Shown here in pieces: positions 55,404 to 64,000 of a stretch of 64,000 nt of DNA; position 1 is the stretch's first letter; each line of letters opens with the position of its first letter. Both the position numbers and the translations under genes were made by a program. The stretch is taken from positions 3,162,001-3,226,000 of the forward strand of contig NZ_CP104861.1 in assembly GCF_025426255.1 (NCBI RefSeq), in the 5' to 3' direction. The notes under the pieces are model-generated. The model saw only the letters and a list, made by a program, of their open reading frames with translations. It was not told the DNA's origin and ran no database searches. This DNA comes from Pseudomonas fragi. GTDB taxonomy: Bacteria > Pseudomonadota > Gammaproteobacteria > Pseudomonadales > Pseudomonadaceae.

Positions 55404-58400
55404 CTACGGCGAGAGGACGGTGGGCGTTTTGCCTGAAGCCTCAGGGCGGATCTTGAACCAGATGGAGTACATCGCTGGCAGGAACACCAAGGTGATGATA
55501 GTCCCCATGAACGTTCCCCCGATCAGTGTGTAGGCCAGCGTCCCCCAGAAAACAGAGTGCGTCAGGGGGATAAACGCCAGTATTGCCGCCAGCGCCGTCA
55601 GCAGTACCGGACGGGCTCGCTGTACCGTGGCCTCGACCACTGCGTGAAACGGATCCAGCCCTTGTTGCGTGTTGTGATGGATTTGCCCAATCAGAATCAG
55701 CGTATTGCGCATCAAAATGCCTGAAAGTGCGATCAGGCCGACCAGGGCATTGATGCCAAATGGCTGCTGGAAGATCAGCAGGGTCGGCACCACGCCAATC
55801 AACCCAAGTGGCGAGGTAAGGAACACCATGACCATCGCCGAAATCGACCGGACCTGCACAATGATGATCAGCAGCGTCAAGGCAATCATGATCGGGAAGA
55901 GTGGCAACATCGCCTTGCCCGCCTTGCCCGACTCCTCGATTGCCCCCGCCTGCTCGATCCGGTATCCGTCAGGCAACTGATCGATGACCGGCTGCAATGC
56001 CTTGATGATCACACTCGATACATCAGGTGGCTGCAGACCTTCGGCGATGTCACCTCGCACGGTGATGGTCGGCGTGCGATCACGACGCCGCAGGATCGGG
56101 TCCTCCATTCGCACATCGACTTTGCCTACCTGAGACAACGGTAGACGCTGGCCTGCAGCCCCCACCAGCGTAAAGCCTTCAATTTTTGCGGGATCGAGGC
56201 GGATATCACCCGCTGCCCGCCCGACCACCTGTACCGAACGTATGTCCTCGCGAACCGCGGTGATGGGCACTCCGCTCAGCAAAAATTGCAGTTGCTGCGC
56301 CACTGAACTGGACGTCAGCCCCACCGCCTCCAGGCGATCCTGATCGAGAGTGAAATGCAGCGTCGGGGTCAGCGGGCCCCAGTCTGTGTTGACGGTCCTC
56401 ATCATCGGGCTCGACTGCAACACGTCCTGCACCTGCCCCGCTATCTCACGCAGTTTTGAGGGGGCAGGCCCCATGACCCGGTAGGCAACCGGAAATGGCG
56501 AGTACGGGCCAAACACCAGTTGAGTCACCCTGATACGCGCTTGCGGGGCGAGCCCCTCAGCGGCAGCCGCTCTGAGGCGGAACTTGAGGGCCTCGCGCTG
56601 CTCTTGGCTGTCGGTAAGCACTACAATCTTCGCGAACGACGGATCAGGGAGTTCCGGCGCCATCGCCAGATAAAAACGCGGCGCACCCTGGCCGATGTAG
56701 GACGTAACGATTTTTGCCTCATCCTGCTTTTGCAGCCAGGCCTCTATAGAGCTGGTAGTCGCGCGGGTCTGTTCAATGGCGGTTCCATACGGCATTTGCA
56801 CTTCAATCAATACGTCGGGACGGTCCGAAGTTGGGAAAAACTGCTTTTTGACCACGCCCATACCCAGGACAGCCACGACAAAAGAAACGATAACAGCCCC
56901 GGCCACCAGCCATTTACGCGCGATAACATGCGTCAAAAGCTGGCGAAAACGATTGTAGTTAGGGGTGTTGTAGATTGCCCCGTGACCACCCTCGACCTTC
57001 TTGATATCCGGCAGCAGCTTTACCCCCAGGTACGGGGTAAAGACTACCGCGACCACCCAGGAGGCAATCAGGGCAATGCCTACGATCCAGAACATGTTGC
57101 TGGTGTACTCGCCCGCGGTTGATTGCGCGAAGCCGTTGGGCATAAAACCGATAGCCGTCACCAGCGTACCGGACAGCATCGGAGCGGCCGTATGACTCCA
57201 AGCATAGGCGCACGCTTTGATGCGATCGTAGCCCTCCTCCATCTTCACCACCATCATTTCAATGGCAATAATGGCGTCATCGACCAGCAGCCCAAGCGCC
57301 AGAATCAGCGAGCCTAGGGTAATACGGTCAAAGCTCTTGCCAGTGGCAGCCATCACCACAAACACCACGGCCAGCGTCAACGGAACAGCCGCTGCGACCA
57401 CAAAGCCCACGCGCCAGCCCATGCTGAGGAAGCACACGAGCATGACCACGAGCAGCGCAACGAAGAACTTGATCATGAACTCGCCCACGGCCGAATCAAT
57501 ATTTACAGATTGGTCGGTGACCTTGGAGAGCGTCATGCCCAAGGGCATGCCTTGGTTGATCTTGAGCGTTTCGGCGTCCAGTGCCTTGCCGAGTTCAAGG
57601 CCATTCCAGCCCTCACGCATCACGATCCCCAACAACAGCGCGTCTTCACCATTGTTACGCACGAGAAAGGTTGCGGGGTCTTCATAACCGCGCTCGATGG
57701 TCGCCACGTCAGAGAGCTTGAGCGTACGCCCCTGAGCCGTAATGGGCGTGTCCCGAATTTTCTGTAACGTATCGAAGGCGCCCTCCAGCCTGAGGAAAAC
57801 CTGCGGCCCTGCGGTATCGATCGAACCGGCAGGCGTGAGCACGTTCTGGCTATTGAGGGCAGCAAAGATATCCTGAGGAGACACGCCCAAGGTGGCCAGC
57901 CGATCATGGGCAAAGGAGACAAAGATACGTTCGGGTTGCTCCCCGATAATGTTGACCTTCTTCACCCCCGGCACATGTAAAAGGCGCTGGCGCAACAACT
58001 CAGCATCACGCACCAGCAACCGCTGCGGTTCGCCCTTGGCTTTGAGGGCGAAAAGAGCAAATGTCACATCCGAAAACTCGTCGTTGACCATTGGCCCGAT
58101 GACACCTGATGGTAACTTTCGGGCTTCATCGTCGAGCTTTTTGCGCGCCTGATAGAACTCCTCCTGCACCTGCGCGGGTGGCGTGCTATCGAGCAGTGAC
58201 AGCATCGTGAAGGCGAGACCAGGGCGGGTGTAGGTTTCCGTGCGGTCGTACCACTTCAATTCTTGCAGGCGTTTTTCCAGTGGCTCAGCTACCTGATCCT
58301 GCATTTCCTGCGCAGTTGCGCCCGGCCAGGCGGTAATGACCGTCATCTGCTTGACCGTAAACGGAGGATCTTCTGCGCGCCCCAGCTGGAAGAACGACAG

Positions 58401-58493
58401 AGTGCCTGCAACGGCGATCAGAAAGATCAGGAATACGGTGATTGAGCGCTCGCGAACGGCAAGCGCGGATAGATTAAAGCGCCCCTCGCTCAT
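55404..58493 (-). CDS. RND efflux pump, inner-membrane subunit
   Basis: The 1029-residue protein has the RND layout: an N-terminal helix, two large periplasmic loops and twelve membrane helices. The proton-relay Asp pair is in LGLLVDDAIIAIEMMVVKME (helix 4), and the porter-domain motifs are visible (ITAWPGATAQEMQDQVAEPL). The sequence belongs with the TriC-like branch of hydrophobe/amphiphile pumps rather than MexB. It overlaps the adaptor gene by four bases. With the divergent outer-membrane factor it should make a tripartite pump; substrates are unknown. Confidence 0.92.
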   Translation of the reverse strand: MSEGRFNLSALAVRERSITVFLIFLIAVAGTLSFFQLGRAEDPPFTVKQMTVITAWPGATAQEMQDQVAEPLEKRLQELKWYDRTETYTRPGLAFTMLSLLDSTPPAQVQEEFYQARKKLDDEARKLPSGVIGPMVNDEFSDVTFALFALKAKGEPQRLLVRDAELLRQRLLHVPGVKKVNIIGEQPERIFVSFAHDRLATLGVSPQDIFAALNSQNVLTPAGSIDTAGPQVFLRLEGAFDTLQKIRDTPITAQGRTLKLSDVATIERGYEDPATFLVRNNGEDALLLGIVMREGWNGLELGKALDAETLKINQGMPLGMTLSKVTDQSVNIDSAVGEFMIKFFVALLVVMLVCFLSMGWRVGFVVAAAVPLTLAVVFVVMAATGKSFDRITLGSLILALGLLVDDAIIAIEMMVVKMEEGYDRIKACAYAWSHTAAPMLSGTLVTAIGFMPNGFAQSTAGEYTSNMFWIVGIALIASWVVAVVFTPYLGVKLLPDIKKVEGGHGAIYNTPNYNRFRQLLTHVIARKWLVAGAVIVSFVVAVLGMGVVKKQFFPTSDRPDVLIEVQMPYGTAIEQTRATTSSIEAWLQKQDEAKIVTSYIGQGAPRFYLAMAPELPDPSFAKIVVLTDSQEQREALKFRLRAAAAEGLAPQARIRVTQLVFGPYSPFPVAYRVMGPAPSKLREIAGQVQDVLQSSPMMRTVNTDWGPLTPTLHFTLDQDRLEAVGLTSSSVAQQLQFLLSGVPITAVREDIRSVQVVGRAAGDIRLDPAKIEGFTLVGAAGQRLPLSQVGKVDVRMEDPILRRRDRTPTITVRGDIAEGLQPPDVSSVIIKALQPVIDQLPDGYRIEQAGAIEESGKAGKAMLPLFPIMIALTLLIIIVQVRSISAMVMVFLTSPLGLIGVVPTLLIFQQPFGINALVGLIALSGILMRNTLILIGQIHHNTQQGLDPFHAVVEATVQRARPVLLTALAAILAFIPLTHSVFWGTLAYTLIGGTFMGTIITLVFLPAMYSIWFKIRPEASGKTPTVLSP

Positions 58494-59599
58494 GGACGAC
58501 TCCCCCCGGCGGTGGTGTCATCCAGTTGAGGCAACCTCACCTCGTCACCCTCGCGCAACAGATGTGCGCCCAGCGCCACGATCTGCTCGCCCACCTTTAG
58601 ATCACCCGCGACGAGCGCAAAGTCGTCGCTCAAGCCCAAGACCTGAACAGGTCTCCAGACCACCTTCGCAGGTGTACCGGCGATCACCCACAGGCCAGTG
58701 CCTTTGCCAGGGTCATAAACGGCTGCGATCGGCACTTGCATCGTTTGCCCTTGCGCGGCGCCTTCAGCGATTCGAAGAGTAACGGTCGAACCTATTGGTG
58801 CATTGGCCAGCGCCCCCTCAAGCACATACCGCGCCTCAAAGGTGCGGGTCATACGGTCAGCCGAGTCGGACAGCAGCCTTAACTTCGCGGTAACAGCCCC
58901 CGTGATGTTGCCATAAAGCGTCGCTTGCGCAGTGGAGCCGGCTGCGGGGCGCAATGTCTCGGGCAGATGCACGATGGCTTCGCGCTGGCCGGCCCGCGCC
59001 AGACGAAGCACGGGCTGCCCGGGGCTGACAACCTGCCCGGGCTCGGCGAGGGTCTCCACCACAACGCCATCGGAATCGGCAGACAGCACCGCATAACCAG
59101 AGGCATTGCGGGCCACATCAGACTGCGCTTCAGCGGCGCTGAGTTGCGCCTTTGCAGAATCCGCTGCAGCTTTGATCTGGTCGTAAGCCGATGCAGAAAT
59201 AGCGCCTGCGCCGACCAGATCACGATATCGAGCTTCATCATCTGCTGTCTGCTTGGCTCGAGCCCGAGCAGCCATGACCGACTCTTGTTGTGCACGCGCC
59301 TGCAAGCCCAGATCGATTGGGTCGAGGCGCATAAGTGGCTGACCACGTTTAACGGTCTGACCGGTGTCAACCAGACGCTCAAGTACCTTGCCTGATACCC
59401 GAAACCCCAGGTCGCCCTGGACACGGGCAGCCACTACACCCGTGAATGAACGTGAGGTGTCGGACGAAGCCTGAACAGCAACGGACCTCACCACAGGGGC
59501 CAACGTGCGCGGATCTTCAGCAGTGGATGAATCACCGCACGCTGTCAGGACGAGAGGCAACAAGAAAACGGCAAAGGGGAAAGGTCGAAGCCGGCGCAT
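58490..59599 (-). CDS. RND efflux periplasmic adaptor lipoprotein
   Basis: The 369-residue membrane-fusion protein has a lipoprotein signal (PFAVFLLPLVLTACGDSSTA, lipobox LTAC, Cys about 21), then the barrel-sandwich lipoyl domain (GDLGFRVSGKVLERLVDTGQ), a helical hairpin (QARAQQESVMAARARAKQTA) and the membrane-proximal beta domain. It links the pump to the outer-membrane factor. It is the first gene of the minus-strand efflux operon, 47 bases from the nearest TetR operator. Confidence 0.92.
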   Translation of the reverse strand: MRRLRPFPFAVFLLPLVLTACGDSSTAEDPRTLAPVVRSVAVQASSDTSRSFTGVVAARVQGDLGFRVSGKVLERLVDTGQTVKRGQPLMRLDPIDLGLQARAQQESVMAARARAKQTADDEARYRDLVGAGAISASAYDQIKAAADSAKAQLSAAEAQSDVARNASGYAVLSADSDGVVVETLAEPGQVVSPGQPVLRLARAGQREAIVHLPETLRPAAGSTAQATLYGNITGAVTAKLRLLSDSADRMTRTFEARYVLEGALANAPIGSTVTLRIAEGAAQGQTMQVPIAAVYDPGKGTGLWVIAGTPAKVVWRPVQVLGLSDDFALVAGDLKVGEQIVALGAHLLREGDEVRLPQLDDTTAGGSRP

Positions 59600-59645
59600 A
59601 GGTTCCCTTATTTATAGATATGACGAGTGACATATTCTCAGTCTA

Positions 59646-59669
59646 GTGACCATATGTGTCAACGGTCAC
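59646..59669. promoter_or_regulatory. TetR operator (efflux operon side)
   Basis: GTGACC and GGTCAC separated by exactly 12 bases form a 24-bp palindrome. It lies 47 bases before the adaptor gene start, in the divergent promoter region. Confidence 0.85.
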
Positions 59670-59766
59670 GTTCGGCAGGACCTATGAGAATTAATGGTAA
59701 CCGCCAATATTACTGAAGATCCCGGGATATCTCCCACTACCCTCGGGATGCGTTAATTGACAGATT

Positions 59767-59790
59767 GTGACCAATAAGTAATATGGTCAC
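59767..59790. promoter_or_regulatory. TetR operator (outer-membrane factor side)
   Basis: A second 24-bp GTGACC-N12-GGTCAC palindrome, extended by T and A on the outside. It lies 28 bases before the outer-membrane factor start, where a bound repressor would cover the promoter. Confidence 0.85.
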
Positions 59791-59817
59791 ATATCATCCT
59801 CTGCTTAAGGAACCTCA

Positions 59818-61275
59818 ATGCCTCCCCTTCGTCCAATTGCACTTTTGGTCAGCGCCGGCGTAATGGCAGGTTGCGCGGTCGGTCCGGATTACCATCGTCC
59901 AGACGCTCCGCTTTCGAATCGTTACGTGGGCCATGCTTGCCTCGAACAGTGCCCTGGAGCGACGCCGACTGATCTTGTCGCTTGGTGGGAAGGCTTTGGT
60001 GACCCCTTACTGACCGCGCTCATCTCCAAGGCTCTTGAGCAAAATCTGGACCTGGCGCAGGCGTCGGCGCGAGTCACGCAGGCGCGGGCCGGACTAGGCG
60101 CCGCCAATGCCGCCTTACTGCCCTCGGGGAATGTCAACGGCCAAGCCGCGCGCGCCTACCAATCACTCGAGACCCCACTGGGCCAGGTGCTCAATTCAAC
60201 ACCTGGCTATGATCGGTACGCAAACGCCTACGAGGTCAACCTCAATGCCAGCTGGGAGGCCGATGTCTTTGGCGGCCTGCGACGCGGACGCGAGGCCGCT
60301 CTGGCCGAGTACCAGGCGTCCCGGGCTGGCGTCGCGGCCACGCGACTGGCCATCGCTGCACAGACCGCGGACGCCTACATCACTGTCCGCGGATTGCAGG
60401 CCCGGCTGGACATTGCGAGTCGGCAAGTCAACACGCAGCAGGCGTTGCTAGAAAAAGTCCTGTTGCTCCACGCCAAGGGACTCAATGCTACCTATCAGGT
60501 TCATCAGACCGAGGGTGCGCTGTCACAGGTCCAGGCGACCGTGCCGGTCCTGCAGGCCGGGCTGGAGGCCGCCATGAATGCACTGGATGTCATGCTCGGC
60601 ACGCCGCCAGGCACTCATCGCTCGCAACTTGCAACGGCGGCACACATTCCTGTCGCGCCTCAGTTGCAGACAATGGGAACGCCGGCCGATTTGCTGCGCC
60701 GCAGGCCAGACCTCATTGTGGCTGAGCGTCGTCTTGCAGCCGCAAACGCACGCATCGGGGAAGCTATTGCTGAGTACTACCCAAAGTTCTCCCTTGGTGC
60801 ATTGCTGGGCAGTGCTACGTCGGTGTCCGCAGGCCATCTATTTACCGGTGGCGCCAGCCAATCGGCAGGCTTGCTGGGACTGCGCTGGAGGCTCTTCGAC
60901 TTCGGTCGCATAAACGCACAAATCGACCAAGCCAAGGGGCAGGAAGCCGAAAATCTGGCCGCTTACCGTCAGTCTGTGTTGCGCGCCACCGAGGATGTCG
61001 AGAACGCACTTTCTTCACTGGTAAATCGGCAAACTCAAGCAACCACCCTCACCGGAGGCGAAGCCTCTCTAAGTCAGGCTCGAGTATCGTCGTTCATTGC
61101 CTATCAGAAGGGCACGGCCAGCCTGATCGATGTCCTGCACGCGGATGAGACGATGCTCCAGGCCTCCGATGCTCGGGCGCAAGCGCGAACAGAATCGGCA
61201 CTCGCGGCGGTTGCGCTATTCAAGTCACTCGGAGGTGGCTGGCAACCATGGGATGTCACGGTGACGAGTCGATAG
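59818..61275 (+). CDS. NodT-family outer-membrane efflux factor
   Basis: The 485-residue lipoprotein has lipobox VMAGC (Cys about 19) and AVGPDYHRPDAP, the standard start of NodT/OprM-type factors. Two TolC-like repeats contain helix motifs such as NLDLAQASARVTQARAGLGA and RRRPDLIVAERRLAAANARI. It forms the outer-membrane channel for the divergently encoded adaptor and pump. Its promoter contains one of the four TetR operators. Confidence 0.92.
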   Translation: MPPLRPIALLVSAGVMAGCAVGPDYHRPDAPLSNRYVGHACLEQCPGATPTDLVAWWEGFGDPLLTALISKALEQNLDLAQASARVTQARAGLGAANAALLPSGNVNGQAARAYQSLETPLGQVLNSTPGYDRYANAYEVNLNASWEADVFGGLRRGREAALAEYQASRAGVAATRLAIAAQTADAYITVRGLQARLDIASRQVNTQQALLEKVLLLHAKGLNATYQVHQTEGALSQVQATVPVLQAGLEAAMNALDVMLGTPPGTHRSQLATAAHIPVAPQLQTMGTPADLLRRRPDLIVAERRLAAANARIGEAIAEYYPKFSLGALLGSATSVSAGHLFTGGASQSAGLLGLRWRLFDFGRINAQIDQAKGQEAENLAAYRQSVLRATEDVENALSSLVNRQTQATTLTGGEASLSQARVSSFIAYQKGTASLIDVLHADETMLQASDARAQARTESALAAVALFKSLGGGWQPWDVTVTSR

Positions 61276-61387
61276 GAAGATCGCTGATTCTGGTAGCGCG
61301 CAGACTGAACGCCATGACTCGCTTCTTTGCACAAACGATGCGAGCCAGGCGTAAAGGGCATATTTAAATGCCGATAACAGCACTCAA

Positions 61388-62659
61388 CTAGAAACGGTAA
61401 CTCACAGAGGTACCAAGCCCGCTCGCACTGTTCTTGTAGTGTGCACTGTAGGCTCCTTTGGTCGGCGAAGTGTCGTTGACCTGTACGCTCTCCTCCCACA
61501 AGTAGGAATAGGCCACATCGATCGTGAGATTGTCCGCCGGAGTCCAGCCAGCACCGAAGCTGATGACCTTCCTGTCACCCGTAGGAATGCGCGGTCCACG
61601 ATGGGAGTTATTGGTGGGTGACTGATCCACCGAAAAGCCTGCGCGAAGCACCCACTCTTTATTCAGCGCGTACGCCGCGCCGATAGCGTGTGCCCACGTA
61701 TCGTGCCAATTTTGCTCTTCGGTAATCGTGCCCAGCGAGCCGCTCAACGCTGGGGGTAAACCGGTGTTCTCGATGGTTAAGTCTTTAAAGCGACTCCAGC
61801 GAGTCCAGGTGCTCCCCATGTAGAGGGTCCAGTCATTATTGAGCTGATGAGTCACCGAGAAATCCACTGACTCCGGGGTATCCACTTCCAGCGAAGCGTC
61901 ATAACTGCGGCCGCTAACCCCCAACACGCTAAAGATGCCGTCAGTGACCTTGGTCTTGGCATCCAGTTGATAACTGACCTTGGAGTGGTAGGTCATACCC
62001 AGGCGGGTTCGGTCCGTAGCCTGCACCAAGATACCGGCGTTGAAACCAAGCGCAGTGTCGTCACCCGTGCTTTTGAGTTTTCCGTCATTACGACCGGGGC
62101 TAAGCGGATTGAGCACCATACCCGTCAGCTCACCACTGATGTGATTGATGGTCGGACCGAACCCAATCGATACTTTATCGTTGAAGGCAAAGCTGATGGT
62201 GGGCTGGAACGTGAGGGTCGTGACCTCGCTTTTGTTGGCGTAGTAGCGCCCGGCGAAACCGCTGCCATAGTCAGTCATCAGACCAAAAGGCACATAAAAA
62301 CCCACACCGAACGCCCAATGCTCATCGATGGGTTTGACGTAATACCCCATCGGTACGGTAGTGGTGGGCACCATGTCGCCGTCTTCCTGGCCGCCGAATG
62401 TACTCCGGGTGTGGCTGATGTCGGACTTGGCGAACAGAGTCGCTGCTCCCACGCTGACCTGCTCTCTTTTCAAACGAGACATGCCCGCCGGATTACCGAA
62501 GACCGTACTCGCGTCTTCAGCGGCGGAAGAGCGACCGGCAAACCCAGCCCCCATTCCACTGATGCTTTGTTCGTTGAGCGCGAAGCCGCTTGCAAAAGCG
62601 CTTGAAGATGCGAGCACAACAGCAATGCCAAATGGGGTCTTGAGCGCTATTTTTTTCAT
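61388..62659 (-). CDS. FadL/TodX-family outer-membrane transporter
   Basis: The 423-residue protein has a signal peptide (MKKIALKTPFGIAVVLASSS, cut after AFA). Next comes the FadL hallmark GFALNEQSISGMGAGFAGRS with STVFGNPAGMSRL, then a 14-strand barrel ending in TSVSYRF with C-terminal Phe. The family takes up fatty acids or aromatic hydrocarbons laterally. ATG 62659 is used because the longer frame would not give a proper signal peptide. An identical-type TetR operator lies 67 bases upstream, placing the gene in the efflux regulon. Confidence 0.9.
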   Translation of the reverse strand: MKKIALKTPFGIAVVLASSSAFASGFALNEQSISGMGAGFAGRSSAAEDASTVFGNPAGMSRLKREQVSVGAATLFAKSDISHTRSTFGGQEDGDMVPTTTVPMGYYVKPIDEHWAFGVGFYVPFGLMTDYGSGFAGRYYANKSEVTTLTFQPTISFAFNDKVSIGFGPTINHISGELTGMVLNPLSPGRNDGKLKSTGDDTALGFNAGILVQATDRTRLGMTYHSKVSYQLDAKTKVTDGIFSVLGVSGRSYDASLEVDTPESVDFSVTHQLNNDWTLYMGSTWTRWSRFKDLTIENTGLPPALSGSLGTITEEQNWHDTWAHAIGAAYALNKEWVLRAGFSVDQSPTNNSHRGPRIPTGDRKVISFGAGWTPADNLTIDVAYSYLWEESVQVNDTSPTKGAYSAHYKNSASGLGTSVSYRF

Positions 62660-62725
62660 TGTTTGAACTCTATGGGTATCACTGAGATGAAGCATTAGAA
62701 GCGGTGAACACCCATATTCATTCAA

Positions 62726-62749
62726 GTGACCAAATCAGTCAATGGTCAC
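62726..62749. promoter_or_regulatory. TetR operator upstream of the FadL-like gene
   Basis: The third GTGACC-N12-GGTCAC palindrome of the regulon, exact in both arms, 67 bases before the FadL-like start. Confidence 0.85.
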
Positions 62750-62855
62750 AAAACAAACAAATAAAATACCCTCCTACTGATAGAGAAGGGCTCAGTGAAA
62801 AGCCGGCTGATGAGCTGTCGCTTACCCGGGTATGCAGTGAACCTTCAGCCGAAGA

Positions 62856-63476
62856 TCAAGGCATCAGGCTGCGCAAGATCAGGTTGCAGGTGAGCGTGGG
62901 AGCCTCCTCGACGAAATCGAGGTTGTACTGCAGTAGCAAGGGGTTGACGAATGGTCGCAGGGCGAGATGTATCGCTTCAACTGTCTCGTCCAGCGGAGTC
63001 TTGCGTTCAAACTCGCCGATCTCTCGCCCTTCCCGCACGATTTGCAACACGAAGTGTTTGATACGTGCGTCATAGGCCTGTGAACTCGGCCAGCTTTCAG
63101 ACGCTGCAAACGCTGCTATGTCATAGAGTTTTCGGTCGTTGAAGAACAGATTCACGCCTGTGGCGATCACAGTTTTGACCAAGCGTCGAAAGCGCTCCGT
63201 CGGCGACAGGTTCTCTACATTGATAGCGTGTTCCACAGCCGCGACGATTTCTGCCAGGCAATTTGAGCAGATGGCTTCACCAATCGCCTGCTTGGAATCA
63301 AAAAATTTGTAGATGTAAGCCTTGGAGAAACCGATGGCCTTGGCCAGGTCGGAAACCGTAGTTTTACCGTAGCCGTATTGGCTGAAGTGCTGGTTGGCCG
63401 CCGCAACAATTTGATCGCGAATGTCGTGATCGGCCGGGCCACGGGAGCTGGGCGAAGATATTGATGGCTGCTTCAT
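62856..63476 (-). CDS. TetR/AcrR-family regulator of the efflux regulon
   Basis: The 206-residue TetR regulator has a helix-turn-helix in YGYGKTTVSDLAKAIGFSKA followed by YIYKFFDSKQAIGEAI, and an all-helical effector domain. It lies next to the FadL-like gene and near the efflux operons, all of which carry the same 24-bp palindrome. A fourth, weaker copy lies 39 bases before its own start, as expected for autorepression. The ligand is unknown but is probably a hydrophobic compound handled by the FadL-like protein and the pump. Confidence 0.9.
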   Translation of the reverse strand: MKQPSISSPSSRGPADHDIRDQIVAAANQHFSQYGYGKTTVSDLAKAIGFSKAYIYKFFDSKQAIGEAICSNCLAEIVAAVEHAINVENLSPTERFRRLVKTVIATGVNLFFNDRKLYDIAAFAASESWPSSQAYDARIKHFVLQIVREGREIGEFERKTPLDETVEAIHLALRPFVNPLLLQYNLDFVEEAPTLTCNLILRSLMP

Positions 63477-63514
63477 GGGGATAGCTTACTCACCCTGTCG
63501 AGGACTTACAAATT

Positions 63515-63538
63515 GTGACCTTTAGAGTACATAGTCAT
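63515..63538. promoter_or_regulatory. degenerate TetR operator upstream of the regulator
   Basis: GTGACC-N12-AGTCAT: the left arm is exact and the right arm keeps four of six bases, with the same spacing as the three perfect copies. It lies 39 bases before the TetR start. Confidence 0.65.
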
Positions 63539-63611
63539 AAATCGAACTTTCTGGAACCACCGCAGTTCGGGATGAGAACGGGCTGACGCTTGAGTCATCG
63601 AACGGGTCGTA

Positions 63612-64000
63612 TCAGCGCTCAACACGTCCATCGTCGCTAACCCCACGTGGGTCCATGCCATTGACTTCGTGCTGGTGACGAAGCTCAGCCCAGTCGATGA
63701 GGGCTGTCATGGCCGGGCCGAGTGCATGGCCCAACGTTGTCAGCGCGTACTCCACCCGCGGAGGCACCTGCGGGTATACGGTGCGCAGAATAATGTCGTC
63801 TTGCTGAAGCCCTTTCAACTGCTGAATGAGCATTTTCTGCGTAACATCCGGAATGAGCCTTTCCAATTCAGAGAACCGAAGCGGCCGGCCTTTAGCGGCC
63901 ATCAGCTCATTGATAATCACAATTTTCCACTTACCCTCCAAAACACGAAGCGTAGCGTTGATTGCGGCCGACCAAGCCTGTCGCCGTAAAGGGTTGTCAC
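63612..64000 (-). CDS. HxlR-family transcriptional regulator, partial
   Basis: The frame is open to the right edge, so the true start lies beyond the window. The readable part starts DNPLRRQAWSAAINATLRVL and continues EGKWKIVIINELMAAKG, the HxlR winged-helix core. RFSELERLIPDVTQKMLIQQ follows, then the wing in VYPQVPPRVEYALTTLG. A TTG at 63941 could be mistaken for a start but cuts the conserved N-terminal helix. Members respond to aldehydes, redox or small molecules. Its target is outside the window. Confidence 0.88.
   Translation of the reverse strand, partial: DNPLRRQAWSAAINATLRVLEGKWKIVIINELMAAKGRPLRFSELERLIPDVTQKMLIQQLKGLQQDDIILRTVYPQVPPRVEYALTTLGHALGPAMTALIDWAELRHQHEVNGMDPRGVSDDGRVER

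Overview
The window looks like chromosome of a fluorescent-group Pseudomonas. The evidence is high-GC genes with strong G/C third-position bias, Pseudomonas-type REP palindromes between genes (GTGGGAGCGAGC...GCTCGCGA), an OprD-family porin, an Aap-type amino-acid ABC transporter and a complete mhp operon in enterobacterial order. No rRNA, tRNA or CRISPR array was seen. Low-GC accessory islands with their own codon use interrupt this background.

Region by region. (1) 1-281: end of an SRPBCC protein. (2) 592-5734: low-GC, all-minus-strand cluster of a PP-loop ATPase (split by a frameshift in a G8 tract), a stand-alone class II glutamine amidotransferase, a 2OG-Fe(II)-type oxygenase, an EamA exporter and a degenerate asparaginase-like protein. 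This is the best candidate for an undescribed small-molecule pathway. (3) 6250-12690: NIPSNAP protein, isoaspartyl peptidase/asparaginase, aapPMQJ-type amino-acid transporter and a LysR regulator. (4) 12864-24585: mhpR-mhpABCDFE-mhpT for 3-(3-hydroxyphenyl)propionate catabolism, then an OprD porin and an amidase. (5) 24843-33865: RidA, AraC regulator, gamma-glutamylpolyamine synthetase (PuuA-like), polyamine-binding protein, PuuB-like oxidase, amidohydrolase, TorF-like outer-membrane protein and LysR. (6) 33967-38764: TetR/HPP divergent pair with tandem operators, Fur-type box plus TonB receptor, and an acyltransferase with a pentanucleotide repeat at its start. (7) 38836-41403: exported RidA, cytochrome c and Tat-exported flavin amine/amino-acid oxidase. 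(8) 41802-45043: NnrS flanked by two CopD-like paralogues, and a hemerythrin-like gene behind a sigma-54 promoter. (9) 45268-53788: mixed accessory genes, including a DUF2388 protein, a transglutaminase-like protein, an MmuM-like methyltransferase with a partial ABC importer, a WYL regulator, a CDF/IS1182 scar, a low-GC cytochrome c, a Nudix hydrolase and a P-loop protein. (10) 54045-63538: RND efflux system (adaptor, pump and a FabF-like synthase in one operon; outer-membrane factor divergent), a FadL-like porin and a TetR regulator. They are tied together by four copies of a 24-bp palindrome, GTGACC-N12-GGTCAC. (11) 63612-64000: HxlR regulator running off the window.

In functional terms the window is mostly nutrient scavenging (amides and amino acids, phenylpropanoids, polyamines) plus stress and efflux functions. 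Product names rest on reading motifs and gene order; no database search was possible. Substrates of the regulators, the RND pump, the amine oxidase and the low-GC cluster are inference only.
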